Below are positions 8,653 to 17,383 of a stretch of 64,000 nucleotides of DNA, piece after piece (the stretch's first letter is position 1; each line of letters starts with the position of its first letter). Made by a program: the position numbers and the translations under genes. The notes below the pieces were generated by a model. It searched no databases, had not been told where the DNA came from, and saw only the letters and a list, made by a program, of their open reading frames with translations. Source of the DNA: Bacillota bacterium. GTDB taxonomy: Bacteria > Bacillota > Clostridia > Lachnospirales > Lachnospiraceae. Location of the stretch: contig JAEVYT010000019.1 in NCBI GenBank assembly GCA_023392615.1, positions 5,598 to 69,597 of the forward strand, read 5' to 3'.

Positions 8653-10707
8653 ATGAAAACAGAGCATGTCACGAATAAGGGTACTCAAACCACCCGAATC
8701 CCGAATAAATTATCTAATGAAAAATCTCCATACCTATTACAACATCAATATAATCCAGTGAATTGGTATCCCTGGGGTGAGGAAGCTTTTGAAAAAGCAA
8801 AGAAAGAAAACAAACCGGTCTTTCTTTCCATCGGCTACTCGACCTGTCATTGGTGTCATGTGATGGCTCATGAGTGCTTCGAGGATCAGGAAATCGCTGA
8901 GCTTTTGAATGATAAATTTGTTAGTATCAAAGTTGATAAGGAAGAACGCCCGGATATCGATGCTGTATATATGACCATCTGTCAGGTTACAACCGGACAT
9001 GGTGGGTGGCCTCTCACAATCCTGATGACTCCGGAACAAAAACCTTTCTTTGCTGCAACTTATCTACCTAAGAACTCACGTCATGGAGTTCTTGGATTGA
9101 TGGACTTGATAAGTCAGGTTGCAACACAGTGGCAAGAGGATTCAACCGATTTAATTAACACAGGAACCAAACTAGGTGATATCATGAAGCACGAATTTGA
9201 AGCCTCCTCGGCAGGGGCTTCTGTGACAAAGGATATTATTAATTTGGCCGTAACACAATTCAATCAGAACTTTGATCATGATTACGGCGGTTTTGGAAAT
9301 GAACCGAAGTTCCCTACTCCGCATAATTTAATGTTCCTACTTCGGCATGCCAAATTAGAAGGTGATGAATCGTCACTATTTATAGTTGAAAACACCCTAA
9401 AACATATGTACCGAGGTGGTATCTATGATCATGTTGGTTTCGGCTTTTCCAGATATTCTACAGATGCAAAATGGCTCGTTCCTCATTTTGAAAAAATGCT
9501 TTATGACAATGCACTGCTGGCAACAGTCTATACTGAAGCTTATCAACATACCAAAGAGAGTGTTTATCGTACTGTTGCAGAACAGATTTTAGAATATATT
9601 AGAAGAGAAATGACCGATCCTGAGGGTGGTTTTTACTGCGCACAGGATGCGGACAGCGAAGGAGTGGAGGGCAAATATTATACATTTACCCCAGAAGAGA
9701 CCTGCTCCGTGCTGGGCAATGAAGATGGCTCCTTCTTCTGTGAGTACTTTGATATCACAAAGGAAGGGAACTTTGAACACGGACAATCCATTCCGAATCT
9801 AATTAAGTCACATGAGTTAAAATCAGACAACGAACGTATCTTACGTCTTTGTAATAAGATGTATTCTTACCGATTGGATCGAGCAAAGCTTCATAAGGAT
9901 GATAAAACACTTACTTCCTGGAATTCCTTGATGATTCATGCTTATGCAACGGCCTCAAAGGTCTTCCAAAACAAAGAATATGCCGACATTGCTAAGCGTG
10001 CTGCGGAATTCATCAATACCAGACTCACCGATCCGGATGGACTTCTCTATATTACCTACCGAGATGAAAAAGCATCTCACTTTGGATTAATTGACGATTA
10101 TGCTTTCTATGCCATGTCGTTGTTATCACTCTATGACGCTACTTTAGAGCCCGAGTATGTAAAGAGAGCCTCCTTCTTAGCAGATAAAATGATTGATTTA
10201 TTCTGGGATGAACGCTATGGTGGTTTCTTTCTAAATGCGAATGATGCGGAGAAGTTAATCTATCGTCCAAAGGAAGTATATGATGGAGCAATGCCCTCCG
10301 GTAATTCAGTAGCTGGATATGTATTACAGCGTCTTGCTAATCTTACTGCAAATCAACACTTTATCGAATGTGCCAACAAGCAGCTGCGCTTCCTAGCCGG
10401 ACAAGTCAAGGATTATCCTGCCGGTCATAGCTTTGCTTTGATGGCCTTCTTAGAAGTGTTATATCCGACCAAGGAGATTGTGTGTGTTGCGAAGGAACAG
10501 GAAGGATACCGGGATTTGATTGACTATATGTCTATGAATTTCGAGCCAAATACTGTTGTACTTCTCAAGACAGAAAAAAATTATGAGGAAGTCAAAGATA
10601 TAGCGGATTTCATAGATGATTATAGAATCATCAATGAAAAAACCACTTACTATGTGTGTGAAAATCATAATTGTATGGCTCCAACCAATGCGTTGAACTG
10701 CCATTAA
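8653..10707 (+). CDS. YyaL/Spermatogenesis-associated-20-like protein (DUF255 thioredoxin fold)
   Basis: Large cytosolic protein (684 aa) of the widely conserved YyaL/SPATA20 family. The N-terminal thioredoxin-like DUF255 domain (about 17-180) carries the CHWC motif at 65-68 within [14 protein letters not shown]. An (alpha/alpha)6-barrel region resembling N-acylglucosamine epimerases follows ([27 protein letters not shown]). The biochemical role is not settled; a thiol-redox or glycan-related function has been proposed. I chose the ATG at 8653 because AAGGAG lies seven bases before it; the in-frame GTG at 8647 is too close. Length matches the family. Confidence 0.93.
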   Translation: MKTEHVTNKGTQTTRIPNKLSNEKSPYLLQHQYNPVNWYPWGEEAFEKAKKENKPVFLSIGYSTCHWCHVMAHECFEDQEIAELLNDKFVSIKVDKEERPDIDAVYMTICQVTTGHGGWPLTILMTPEQKPFFAATYLPKNSRHGVLGLMDLISQVATQWQEDSTDLINTGTKLGDIMKHEFEASSAGASVTKDIINLAVTQFNQNFDHDYGGFGNEPKFPTPHNLMFLLRHAKLEGDESSLFIVENTLKHMYRGGIYDHVGFGFSRYSTDAKWLVPHFEKMLYDNALLATVYTEAYQHTKESVYRTVAEQILEYIRREMTDPEGGFYCAQDADSEGVEGKYYTFTPEETCSVLGNEDGSFFCEYFDITKEGNFEHGQSIPNLIKSHELKSDNERILRLCNKMYSYRLDRAKLHKDDKTLTSWNSLMIHAYATASKVFQNKEYADIAKRAAEFINTRLTDPDGLLYITYRDEKASHFGLIDDYAFYAMSLLSLYDATLEPEYVKRASFLADKMIDLFWDERYGGFFLNANDAEKLIYRPKEVYDGAMPSGNSVAGYVLQRLANLTANQHFIECANKQLRFLAGQVKDYPAGHSFALMAFLEVLYPTKEIVCVAKEQEGYRDLIDYMSMNFEPNTVVLLKTEKNYEEVKDIADFIDDYRIINEKTTYYVCENHNCMAPTNALNCH

Positions 10708-10721
10708 ACGAATAGAATATC

Positions 10722-10770
10722 TTGACACTTATATCAGACTGATATACTATAATTGTATCAGCCTGATATA
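10722..10770 (+). promoter_or_regulatory. padR promoter with two operator palindromes
   Basis: A TTGACA (10722-10727) lies 17 bases before TACTAT, with TATAAT also present at 10748. Two copies of a palindrome overlap this region: ATATCAG-A-CTGATAT (10731-10745) and TATCAG-C-CTGATA (10756-10768), centres 24 bases apart, i.e. on nearly the same helix face. This is the expected arrangement for autorepression by the PadR protein encoded just downstream. Confidence 0.8.
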
Positions 10771-10793
10771 TTTTTTTTATAAGGAGGCAACTT

Positions 10794-11342
10794 ATGGCTA
10801 CAAAAAACAAAACAAGATACGCAATCCTGGGTGTACTAAGCATGAAGCCTTGTTCCGGTTATGATATCAAAAAGTTCTGTGACAAGACCATCTCGCACTT
10901 TTGGAATGAGAATTTTGGACATATTTATCCGGTATTAAAGCAGTTAACCGAGGAAGGATTGATTGCTCCCAAAAGCTCTGACAAGGAAGAGAGGCGCAAA
11001 ATATATCTCATAACTGAGAAGGGCAAAGAGGAGTTCGTGAGTTGGCTTACACAGCCTCCTGAGATTCTGCCACCGCGTTCTGAATTATTATTAAAATTAT
11101 CTTTTGGTAATTACATGCCAAAGGAACATGTATTGGTTTTGATTGAGGAAGTACGTACTCGCAATGAAAATAATCTAAAACAATACAAGATAATGGAAGA
11201 AGCCTATTGTGCGGATGAAAATGCTAAGAAACACGAAGCCTATCCCTACTGGCTAGCATCCCTGCGTCTTGGTATAATCAATGCTGAAGGTGCGCTTAGA
11301 TGGTGCGATGAAACCCGTGAACTTTTTACTACTCGTCATTAA
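10794..11342 (+). CDS. PadR family transcriptional regulator
   Basis: Winged-helix repressor (182 aa). The N-terminal PadR domain (about 8-90) has YAILGVLSMKPCSGYDIKK and GHIYPVLKQLTEEGLI, and the C-terminal helical dimerisation part is of the Vir_act_alpha_C type (about 95-180). PadR proteins commonly sense phenolics or drugs and control nearby efflux or modification genes. A strong AAGGAGGCAAC precedes the ATG. Twin palindromes in its own promoter indicate autoregulation, and the glycosyltransferase 56 bases downstream is its likely target. Confidence 0.92.
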   Translation: MATKNKTRYAILGVLSMKPCSGYDIKKFCDKTISHFWNENFGHIYPVLKQLTEEGLIAPKSSDKEERRKIYLITEKGKEEFVSWLTQPPEILPPRSELLLKLSFGNYMPKEHVLVLIEEVRTRNENNLKQYKIMEEAYCADENAKKHEAYPYWLASLRLGIINAEGALRWCDETRELFTTRH

Positions 11343-11397
11343 CCCAACTAGTATTTTTAGGAATACTTAAATAATTTTCTGCCGAATGGAGGTATTT

Positions 11398-12594
11398 ATG
11401 ACAAAAGTATTGTTTCTCAATGGAAATCTTCACGGACATATCAACCCCACCCTTCCAATCGTGAAGGAATTAGTTCACAGAGGAGAAGAAGTCTATTATC
11501 TCTCCACCAAAGAATTTCAGAAAAAAATCGAAGAACATGGAGCTACCTTCATGGATCTAGGTGAAGAATTTGATAAGTTCCTTCTTGAATTTAGACCTCA
11601 TGGCAATCATCCTTTTTATACATTAATGGAATATATGCTTGGTTTTGATCATGCAATTATGAAGATTATGTTAGACCGGATAGCAGACATACAATTTGAC
11701 TTTTTAATTCACGACGTAATGTTCGGTGCCGGTAAAATCATCGCTGCAAAACTACATATTCCTGCTATCTCCTCCTGTTCCTCCTTCGTAATGGAGGAGC
11801 CGCCTATCCCTGCCTCTATGCTGAAACCAGGATATCATGTTCAACTGGATTATCTCTATCATCAATTGGAGCAGGTGAAGGAGGAATGGAAGCTTCCTGC
11901 TCTCACACTGAACGATATATTCTTTAAGAAAGAAGAATGCAATATCGTATATACTTCAAAGTACTTTCATCCAAACAGTGATTCACTCGATGACTCCTAT
12001 CAATTCATCGGTCCATCCTTAATGAAACGAGATGAGGAACTCGATTTCACAATAAATAAATCACGTTATACCAAGTTAATCTATATCTCCATGGGTACGA
12101 TAAATAATAAATGTCTGGATTTGTATCATTATATATTGAAAGCATTTAACAACACCGATTATCAGGTTGTTCTATCGATTGGAAACAAAATCGATATTAC
12201 TGAACTAGGAGATATTCCAGAAAATTATATCGTTCGTAATTACATACCTCAACTGGAGATATTAAAGCAGGCAGACTTATTTATAAGTCATGGAGGATTA
12301 AATAGTGTAAGCGAAGCATTTTACCATCGTATACCGGTCATAGCAATCCCTATGGCAAATGACCAACCAGCAGTCGGGAAACGCATCGACGAATTAGGTG
12401 CCGGTATCTCATTAAATCCTGACTCCATCAGCGCAGAACTCCTTCGTACCACCGCCGAACACATCTTAAGAACTGAAAGCTATTATCAACATGCTCGCGA
12501 TATACAGGATAGCTTTATCCACGCCGGAGGATATCTTAAGGGTACTAATGTTATCCTTGACTATATTCATTACAAAAATCTTAAGAAAGTATAG
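11398..12594 (+). CDS. Macrolide-type UDP-glycosyltransferase (GT1, YjiC/MGT family)
   Basis: Cytosolic GT-B fold glycosyltransferase (398 aa) that transfers sugar from a nucleotide donor to small hydrophobic acceptors. Seen: an N-terminal Rossmann start KVLFLNGNLHGHINPTLPI with the catalytic His candidate (GHINP), and the C-terminal donor-binding block LFISHGGLNSVSEAF followed by IPMANDQPAVGKR. Start: the ATG at 11398 follows GGAGG by six bases; an in-frame ATG four codons earlier would bury that site. Co-directional with padR, so perhaps a xenobiotic- or antibiotic-inactivating enzyme, or one that glycosylates an own lipid or metabolite. Confidence 0.9.
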   Translation: MTKVLFLNGNLHGHINPTLPIVKELVHRGEEVYYLSTKEFQKKIEEHGATFMDLGEEFDKFLLEFRPHGNHPFYTLMEYMLGFDHAIMKIMLDRIADIQFDFLIHDVMFGAGKIIAAKLHIPAISSCSSFVMEEPPIPASMLKPGYHVQLDYLYHQLEQVKEEWKLPALTLNDIFFKKEECNIVYTSKYFHPNSDSLDDSYQFIGPSLMKRDEELDFTINKSRYTKLIYISMGTINNKCLDLYHYILKAFNNTDYQVVLSIGNKIDITELGDIPENYIVRNYIPQLEILKQADLFISHGGLNSVSEAFYHRIPVIAIPMANDQPAVGKRIDELGAGISLNPDSISAELLRTTAEHILRTESYYQHARDIQDSFIHAGGYLKGTNVILDYIHYKNLKKV

Positions 12595-12719
12595 TTAAAT
12601 CACGTAAAATTATATCCGTATTACAAAACACTGCATATAATTAACTAAGCACTTTATGAGGTATGTTAAGGGTCTCATTCTTATGAATTACTGTATTAAG
12701 TATTCCCTAGTAAACAAAC

Positions 12720-12800
12720 CGAAGGAGCTATTATAATGAAAATCAATTCATACGGAATACTCACCTCCGTTCATGATTTTCTATTATAATAGCTCCTTCG
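12720..12800. repeat. Near-perfect inverted repeat between convergent genes
   Basis: Arms 12720-12744 and 12775-12800 are complementary over 25 of 26 bases (one base missing in the left arm), around a 30-base loop. No long T-run follows on either strand, so it is not a textbook terminator, though it lies between two convergent genes and could act as one. The remainder of 12595-12874 shows nothing else. Confidence 0.7.
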
Positions 12801-12874
12801 TATGATAAATTATGATATTTTCTAAAACTCAAATACTTATTACTAATCTTTATGACAAGCAAATATCCTATTCC

Positions 12875-13714
12875 TTAGTTTATATCAAGTGTATTTATAT
12901 AATTAGCTGCTTTCATTACCATATCCTGCATGGACTTTTGAACTTTGTTGGTTCCATGTGTTCTAGAATTCTTAAAATGCAAATCCATTACCCCATCTGC
13001 ACCATTATTTTTCACTGAATCAAGATTATAACCCCTGCCGTAGCCTCCGCTTCGTTTATTCAATATCGCATTCGCTGGTTTTTTATCTATACCGGCATGT
13101 GGCATCGCAGACATAGAACCGGCCAGCGTACAATTCTCAAATCGAACAACTACCGCTCTTCTCTTCCAGCTGAACCCGCCCCAAATCTCTTTTATTATTT
13201 TCGTGTCTTCTAATGTAAGTGGTTCAACATCTGCATGATTTGTACCATAGGTTCGTTTCACCTGAAAGGTCTTTCCGGTGTCAATATCCGTTATCTCTGC
13301 TATCACTCCCCTACTCCATAATGCTCGTACTTGCTTAAACCAATCTAGACTACCTACCAACTTCGGTGCATTTTCAATGTTGGAGGACATCGTAGCTACG
13401 CGATTTCCAGTAGTTACTTCCTGAGAACTTTTCACTAATGCTTTATTTGTTGTTGTACCTACCGTTCCACTGACTTTGATTCCGTTGTCTCGCTGAAATT
13501 GCTTTACTGCATTTTCCGTTATTCTTCCATAATAACCGGTAAGTTTATGATACTTGAAGTAACCCATATCACGTAATGAAGCTTGTAGCTCTTTTACCTC
13601 CTTACCCTGGTCTCCTCGTTTTATAATAGTTGCTGCATCGACAGTGATTGGTGTGAGGGCCATTAACATTGCCATACAGACAGCAGATATTCGAATTAAT
13701 ATTTTATTTTTCAT
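12875..13714 (-). CDS. Secreted peptidoglycan-binding domain protein
   Basis: Exported protein (279 aa): signal peptide at about 1-28 (KILIRISAVCMAMLMAL, cleavage after VDA), a PG_binding_1 domain at about 33-90 (KRGDQGKEVKELQASL, GYYGRITENAVKQFQ), a Ser/Thr linker and a C-terminal domain (about 125-279) with conserved-looking SWKRRAVVVRFEN, AMPHAGIDKKPAN, GYGRGYNLD and MDLHFKNSRTHG. The His and Asp residues suggest a metal-dependent cell-wall enzyme, but I cannot name the family. Monocistronic; likely acts on the cell wall or spore cortex. Confidence 0.85.
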   Translation of the reverse strand: MKNKILIRISAVCMAMLMALTPITVDAATIIKRGDQGKEVKELQASLRDMGYFKYHKLTGYYGRITENAVKQFQRDNGIKVSGTVGTTTNKALVKSSQEVTTGNRVATMSSNIENAPKLVGSLDWFKQVRALWSRGVIAEITDIDTGKTFQVKRTYGTNHADVEPLTLEDTKIIKEIWGGFSWKRRAVVVRFENCTLAGSMSAMPHAGIDKKPANAILNKRSGGYGRGYNLDSVKNNGADGVMDLHFKNSRTHGTNKVQKSMQDMVMKAANYINTLDIN

Positions 13715-13938
13715 TCCAGTACTCCTTCATTTTTTACGATTTCTGTAAAAGATTATATTACACATATATTACATTGTCAACCATATATTTAACATTTACG
13801 TAATATTTAATTAATTATTATGTAACATATGGATAGTAAGTAATTTATTTCCTTATTCATTCGATCTATTAATTCTACCAACATTCTTTCGTAAAATTCA
13901 TTATTATGATTGAATGATTGAATCTATTGATTCATTAT

Positions 13939-13968
13939 TTGACACGTCTTATACGACTATGTTAAAAT
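13939..13968 (+). promoter_or_regulatory. Promoter of the MutS2-like gene leader
   Basis: TTGACA (13939-13944) and TAAAAT (13963-13968) with an 18-base spacer. The start of transcription would be near 13975, giving a 5' leader of about 355 bases before the MutS2-like ATG. Confidence 0.75.
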
Positions 13969-14012
13969 ACATTTATAGTAAATTATATTATAAGATTGAA
14001 AGGATGGTTTTG

Positions 14013-14051
14013 ATGTCGGTATTAACTGTAAAAGAGGTTTGTGCAAACTAG
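14013..14051 (+). CDS. Putative 12-residue leader peptide (uORF)
   Basis: ATG at 14013 with GAAAGGATGG five bases upstream, twelve sense codons (MSVLTVKEVCAN), stop TAG at 14049. It is inside the long leader of the MutS2-like gene. A small hairpin TGTGC..GCACA (14040-14055) encloses its stop codon, and codons 3-7 (14019-14034) are complementary at 14 of 16 positions to 14113-14128. This is the design of a ribosome-stalling leader peptide. That it is translated is inferred from ribosome site, spacing and position; there is no homology evidence. Confidence 0.6.
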   Translation: MSVLTVKEVCAN

Positions 14052-14070
14052 CACATAATTGAATACGCTT

Positions 14071-14212
14071 GGGTACACTATGTGTACTTTATTTTTTGTA
14101 CCCATCATTCTACCTTTACAGTCAATACTCAGAACTGTCTTATTATATTGGTGATTTGAGAGAACTCATAACCAAGCATAAGGCGTAATAGGTATCCCCT
14201 GTTACGCTTTTT
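14071..14212 (+). promoter_or_regulatory. Attenuator with two terminator-like hairpins and competing pairings
   Basis: First hairpin: GTACAC-TAT-GTGTAC (14073-14087) followed by TTTATTTTTT. Second and stronger: GCGTAATAGG (14183-14192) pairs fully (one G-U) with CCTGTTACGC (14198-14207), then five T. GGGTACAC (14071-14078) can alternatively pair with TGTACCC (14097-14103) or perfectly with GTGTACCC (14221-14228), the latter spanning the second terminator. These are mutually exclusive structures, consistent with transcription attenuation controlled from the upstream ORF. Confidence 0.65.
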
Positions 14213-14256
14213 CTATACTTGTGTACCCTGTTCTTCAAGCCACTAAAACAGTATCT

Positions 14257-14309
14257 ATGCCCACGGGAGTATTCTGCCATATTTGTAATGGTAGTCGTTC
14301 CGTGGGCAT
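14257..14309 (+). promoter_or_regulatory. Stable stem-loop just upstream of the MutS2-like ribosome site
   Basis: ATGCCCACGG (14257-14266) pairs perfectly with CCGTGGGCAT (14300-14309), with an inner TGCCAT / ATGGTA stem. No T-run follows. It ends nine bases before GGAGGA (14318-14323) and may present or shield the translation start at 14331. Confidence 0.65.
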
Positions 14310-14330
14310 TACTAATTGGAGGATTAAATC

Positions 14331-16286
14331 ATGACAAAATCAATAACAACCCTGGAATTTAATAAAATAATCGATATGCTCTGTGAAAATGCAATATCTG
14401 ATCATACGAAAAACAAGCTGAAAGAATTAAAGCCCTACCTTGATGAACGTAAGGTACTGGCTAGTTTAAAAGATACGACTGAGGCCAGAAAAATACTGGA
14501 TCATATTGGTTCACCCCCGCTTGCATCGATGAAGGATATCCCTATGTTGTTGGAACTTAGCGAGAAGGGAGCTATGCTGATACCGGAACAATTATCTCAA
14601 ATCGGATTATTTATTAACTCCTGCAAGAGAATGAAAGCATTTCTCCAAAGAGCAGAATCCCTGAATGTAGATATCGCATCCTATGGTTATTCCTTTTATG
14701 CGTTCACTGATTTGTGTGATCAAATCGATCAATGTATCCGTAATAATATGGTAGATGACAATGCTTCGAAGGATTTAAAAGATATTAGGCGCAAGATAAG
14801 CCAAATTGGTGCTCAAGTTAAAGCTAAGTTAGAAACACAATTACGCTCAAAGAAGGAATGGTTTAGCGAAGGTTTTGTATCCATGAGAAACGGACGTTAT
14901 GTCTTGCCTGTAAAAAAAGAATATAAGAATATGGTAAACGGCTCTGTACTTGATATCTCTTCTAGCGGGTCAACCTATTTTATTGAGCCAACCGCTGCTT
15001 CCAAACTAAGGGATGAATTATCGATACTGGAAATTGAAGAGAGCAATGAAGAGCGTCGCATTCTTTATATATTGTCTGACTTAGTCAGCGAGAAAGCTCC
15101 TGAAATCAGAATGAATATTGAAGGAATGGAAACCCTAGACTTTATCTTTGCAAAGGCTAAGCTGAGTATAGATATGAAAGCTGTTCCACCCATTATCAAT
15201 ACAGATAGAAGAATTCATATAAAAAACGGGCGGCATCCCCTGATTGATCCTTCCTCCTGTGTTCCGCTTAACTTTACAATCGGAGAAGGAATACGAGGCG
15301 TTGTTATCACCGGACCAAATACCGGTGGAAAAACTGTAACACTAAAGACAGTTGGATTGTTTGAAATGATGGCTGCAAGCGGCTTGCACGTACCCTGTGA
15401 ATCAGCTGATTTATGTTTGAACAATTCAATCCTATGTGATATTGGAGATGGTCAGAGTATAACAGAGAACTTATCCACATTCTCATCCCATATTATGAAT
15501 ATTATTCACATTTTATCCGCTTCTGATAGGGATAGCCTTATACTATTAGATGAATTAGGCTCCGGCACCGACCCAGCGGAAGGAATGGGAATTGCGATTG
15601 CAGTACTAGAGGAATTAAGGAAGAAGGAGTGTCTGTTTGTAGTGACAACTCATTATCCTGAAATCAAGGAATACGCCAACCAAACCGACGGTTTTCTTAA
15701 TGCCAGAATGGCATTTGACCGTGAGAGCCTGAAACCACTTTATCAATTGGAGCTCGGGGAAGCTGGAGAAAGCTGTGCTTTATACATCGCTAAGCGTCTT
15801 GGCCTTCCTACGCATATGCTAAAGAGAGCTTATGAAGAAGCTTATATAAAACATGTAGGAACTCATCGGACTACGCCGGAGGATGCATTCCTCTATCAAG
15901 AATCTTCTGCCACGATGCCAACGAAAGCCACCCTAGGTAATGTTGTACCACAGGTAATTAAAGCTCCTCCCGTAAAGATTATTAATACACGCAGCCAGAG
16001 ATTTCAAGTTGGAGATAGTGTAATGGTCTATCCTCAGAAGAAAATCGGTATCGTATACCGAACAGCGAATGAAAAGGGTGAGATAGGTGTTCAGATTCAA
16101 AAGAATAAGGAGTTAGTTAATCATAAACGGTTGCAGCTTAAGGTCTCTGCAGACCAAATGTATCCGGAGGATTATGATTTCTCTATTATCTTTGATACGG
16201 TGGCAAACCGAAAGGCAAGACACAAGATGAATAAAGGATATCAAGCAGACCTGGAGATAAAACGTAACCCGGATGAATTGATTTAA
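14331..16286 (+). CDS. MutS2-like ABC ATPase lacking the Smr domain
   Basis: Cytosolic MutS-superfamily ATPase (651 aa) related to MutS2, which in Bacillus splits collided ribosomes. Order: N-terminal core/lever region (about 1-300, with a coiled coil and the clamp segment SSSGSTYFIEP), ATPase domain with Walker A GPNTGGKT at 328-335, DIGDGQSITENLSTFSSH, Walker B LILLDELGSGTD near 402-413 and the switch TTHYPE, then a KOW-like region at about 556-605 (FQVGDSVMVYPQKKIGIVY). Canonical MutS2 is about 780-790 aa and ends with an Smr nuclease domain; that is absent. It sits behind a leader-peptide/attenuator region, unlike housekeeping mutS2. GGAGGA precedes the ATG. A ribosome-directed, stress- or antibiotic-induced role is my inference. 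Confidence 0.88.
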   Translation: MTKSITTLEFNKIIDMLCENAISDHTKNKLKELKPYLDERKVLASLKDTTEARKILDHIGSPPLASMKDIPMLLELSEKGAMLIPEQLSQIGLFINSCKRMKAFLQRAESLNVDIASYGYSFYAFTDLCDQIDQCIRNNMVDDNASKDLKDIRRKISQIGAQVKAKLETQLRSKKEWFSEGFVSMRNGRYVLPVKKEYKNMVNGSVLDISSSGSTYFIEPTAASKLRDELSILEIEESNEERRILYILSDLVSEKAPEIRMNIEGMETLDFIFAKAKLSIDMKAVPPIINTDRRIHIKNGRHPLIDPSSCVPLNFTIGEGIRGVVITGPNTGGKTVTLKTVGLFEMMAASGLHVPCESADLCLNNSILCDIGDGQSITENLSTFSSHIMNIIHILSASDRDSLILLDELGSGTDPAEGMGIAIAVLEELRKKECLFVVTTHYPEIKEYANQTDGFLNARMAFDRESLKPLYQLELGEAGESCALYIAKRLGLPTHMLKRAYEEAYIKHVGTHRTTPEDAFLYQESSATMPTKATLGNVVPQVIKAPPVKIINTRSQRFQVGDSVMVYPQKKIGIVYRTANEKGEIGVQIQKNKELVNHKRLQLKVSADQMYPEDYDFSIIFDTVANRKARHKMNKGYQADLEIKRNPDELI

Positions 16287-16292
16287 AACAAA

Positions 16293-16366
16293 CCCCCAGC
16301 TATGTCGTAGTAAATACCGGATGGTTATTCTCATCTTGACATCGCTGGGGGATGATAAACATCCCC
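16293..16366. terminator. Hairpins after the MutS2-like gene (probable terminator)
   Basis: CCCCCAGC (about 16293-16300) pairs with GCTGGGGG (16344-16351), and an alternative hairpin GGGGATG-ATAAA-CATCCCC occupies 16348-16366. No good T-run follows, so termination efficiency is uncertain. Confidence 0.5.
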
Positions 16367-16473
16367 TTAAGTTATTTTACAATCTCTTCCCCATCAGACA
16401 TATATAAGCAAAAAGGTCAAACTACTTTTTTTCATTCATTACCTCCTCTTATTAAAGTTATGCAACTCAGGTA

Positions 16474-16959
16474 CTAGTGAACTTTATTGACACACCCTAG
16501 TAAGATTTCGTACATCTTAGGTTGTGCTTTCTTTAAACTAATCGGCTTGAAATCTGTAGTTACAAAGCAATGATCTGAGGTTCCTGTCACACGAACTTGC
16601 TTAGATTCACAATCCAATACGGTATACTTAAGCTTCATCTTAATGCCATTAAAGAATACAAGCTCCGCATTAATAATAACCTTCTCGTTAAATCGTACCG
16701 CTGATTTATATTCACAGGTTATTCCCAGTACCGGAGAATAGATGCCTGCTGCCTCTATTGTTCCGTAACCAAGTCCGATTTGTTCTAGATAATCCACTCT
16801 CGCTTCTTCAAACCATCGAATGTAATTCGAGTGATGTATTACTGCCATTTGATCTGTTTCATAATATTTTGCTACACGTTCGTAAGGTTGAATTTCTTTT
16901 ATTAAATGGCTATCACTTTCTAATACCAAATCATTTATCATCGTATTACTTTCTTTCAT
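16474..16959 (-). CDS. Hotdog-fold acyl-CoA thioesterase (YbgC/FcbC family)
   Basis: Cytosolic thioester hydrolase (161 aa) of the 4-hydroxybenzoyl-CoA thioesterase/YbgC family. The diagnostic block YYETDQMAVIHHSNYIRWFEEAR spans about 33-55: the Asp and the H-x-N-Y positions match the family (YxxTDxxGVVYHxxYxxFFE). The remaining hotdog sheet follows. The start ATG has GGAGGGAACCA upstream. Substrate cannot be read from sequence. Monocistronic as far as I can see. Confidence 0.9.
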   Translation of the reverse strand: MKESNTMINDLVLESDSHLIKEIQPYERVAKYYETDQMAVIHHSNYIRWFEEARVDYLEQIGLGYGTIEAAGIYSPVLGITCEYKSAVRFNEKVIINAELVFFNGIKMKLKYTVLDCESKQVRVTGTSDHCFVTTDFKPISLKKAQPKMYEILLGCVNKVH

Positions 16960-17278
16960 TGGTTCCCTCCATCTTAAAGAACATATCTTATTTACCTTTA
17001 TTTTCTAACTGATTTACTTAATTGAATTAACAAAAGAATACTCCTTTTTTTGTTATTTTTCAACCACCCCATTTAAAGCAACACGACAACTCATAGTAGA
17101 TACCGCAAATCAATGTCAATTCAAGGAGATAGGAGATGGACTTAAGTATATACACGTAAATTACACTGAATTAATTAATTTAATAGCACAATCACAATCT
17201 TAACCACTTACCTATCTGACATACTTTATTTATTCAAGAATATTAAGTAAAATTTCAAGTTAATATTTACAAAATATA
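16960..17278. other. AT-rich spacer before the TipA-type regulator
   Basis: Just over 300 bases, AT-rich. No ORF, hairpin or RNA motif stands out until the regulator promoter at 17279. Confidence 0.4.
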
Positions 17279-17309
17279 TTGACTCTCACGTTCCGTGATG
17301 GTGTATGAT
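17279..17309 (+). promoter_or_regulatory. MerR-type promoter with 19-base spacer and central dyad
   Basis: TTGACT (17279-17284) and TATGAT (17304-17309) are 19 bases apart, the over-long spacing typical of MerR-activated promoters. The spacer contains the perfect dyad TCACG-TTC-CGTGA (17286-17298). It lies 75 bases upstream of the MerR-family gene, implying autoregulation. Confidence 0.75.
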
Positions 17310-17383
17310 AGATCTATACAAATGAACGAACGCATGCCGGCATAACTTAGAGTCGTTGTATTTGATACTTATGGAGGTTTAAT

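Noticed and set aside
13969..14330. T-box leader upstream of the MutS2-like gene
   Set aside because: No specifier stem and no TGGNACCGCG element; the uORF is a better explanation.
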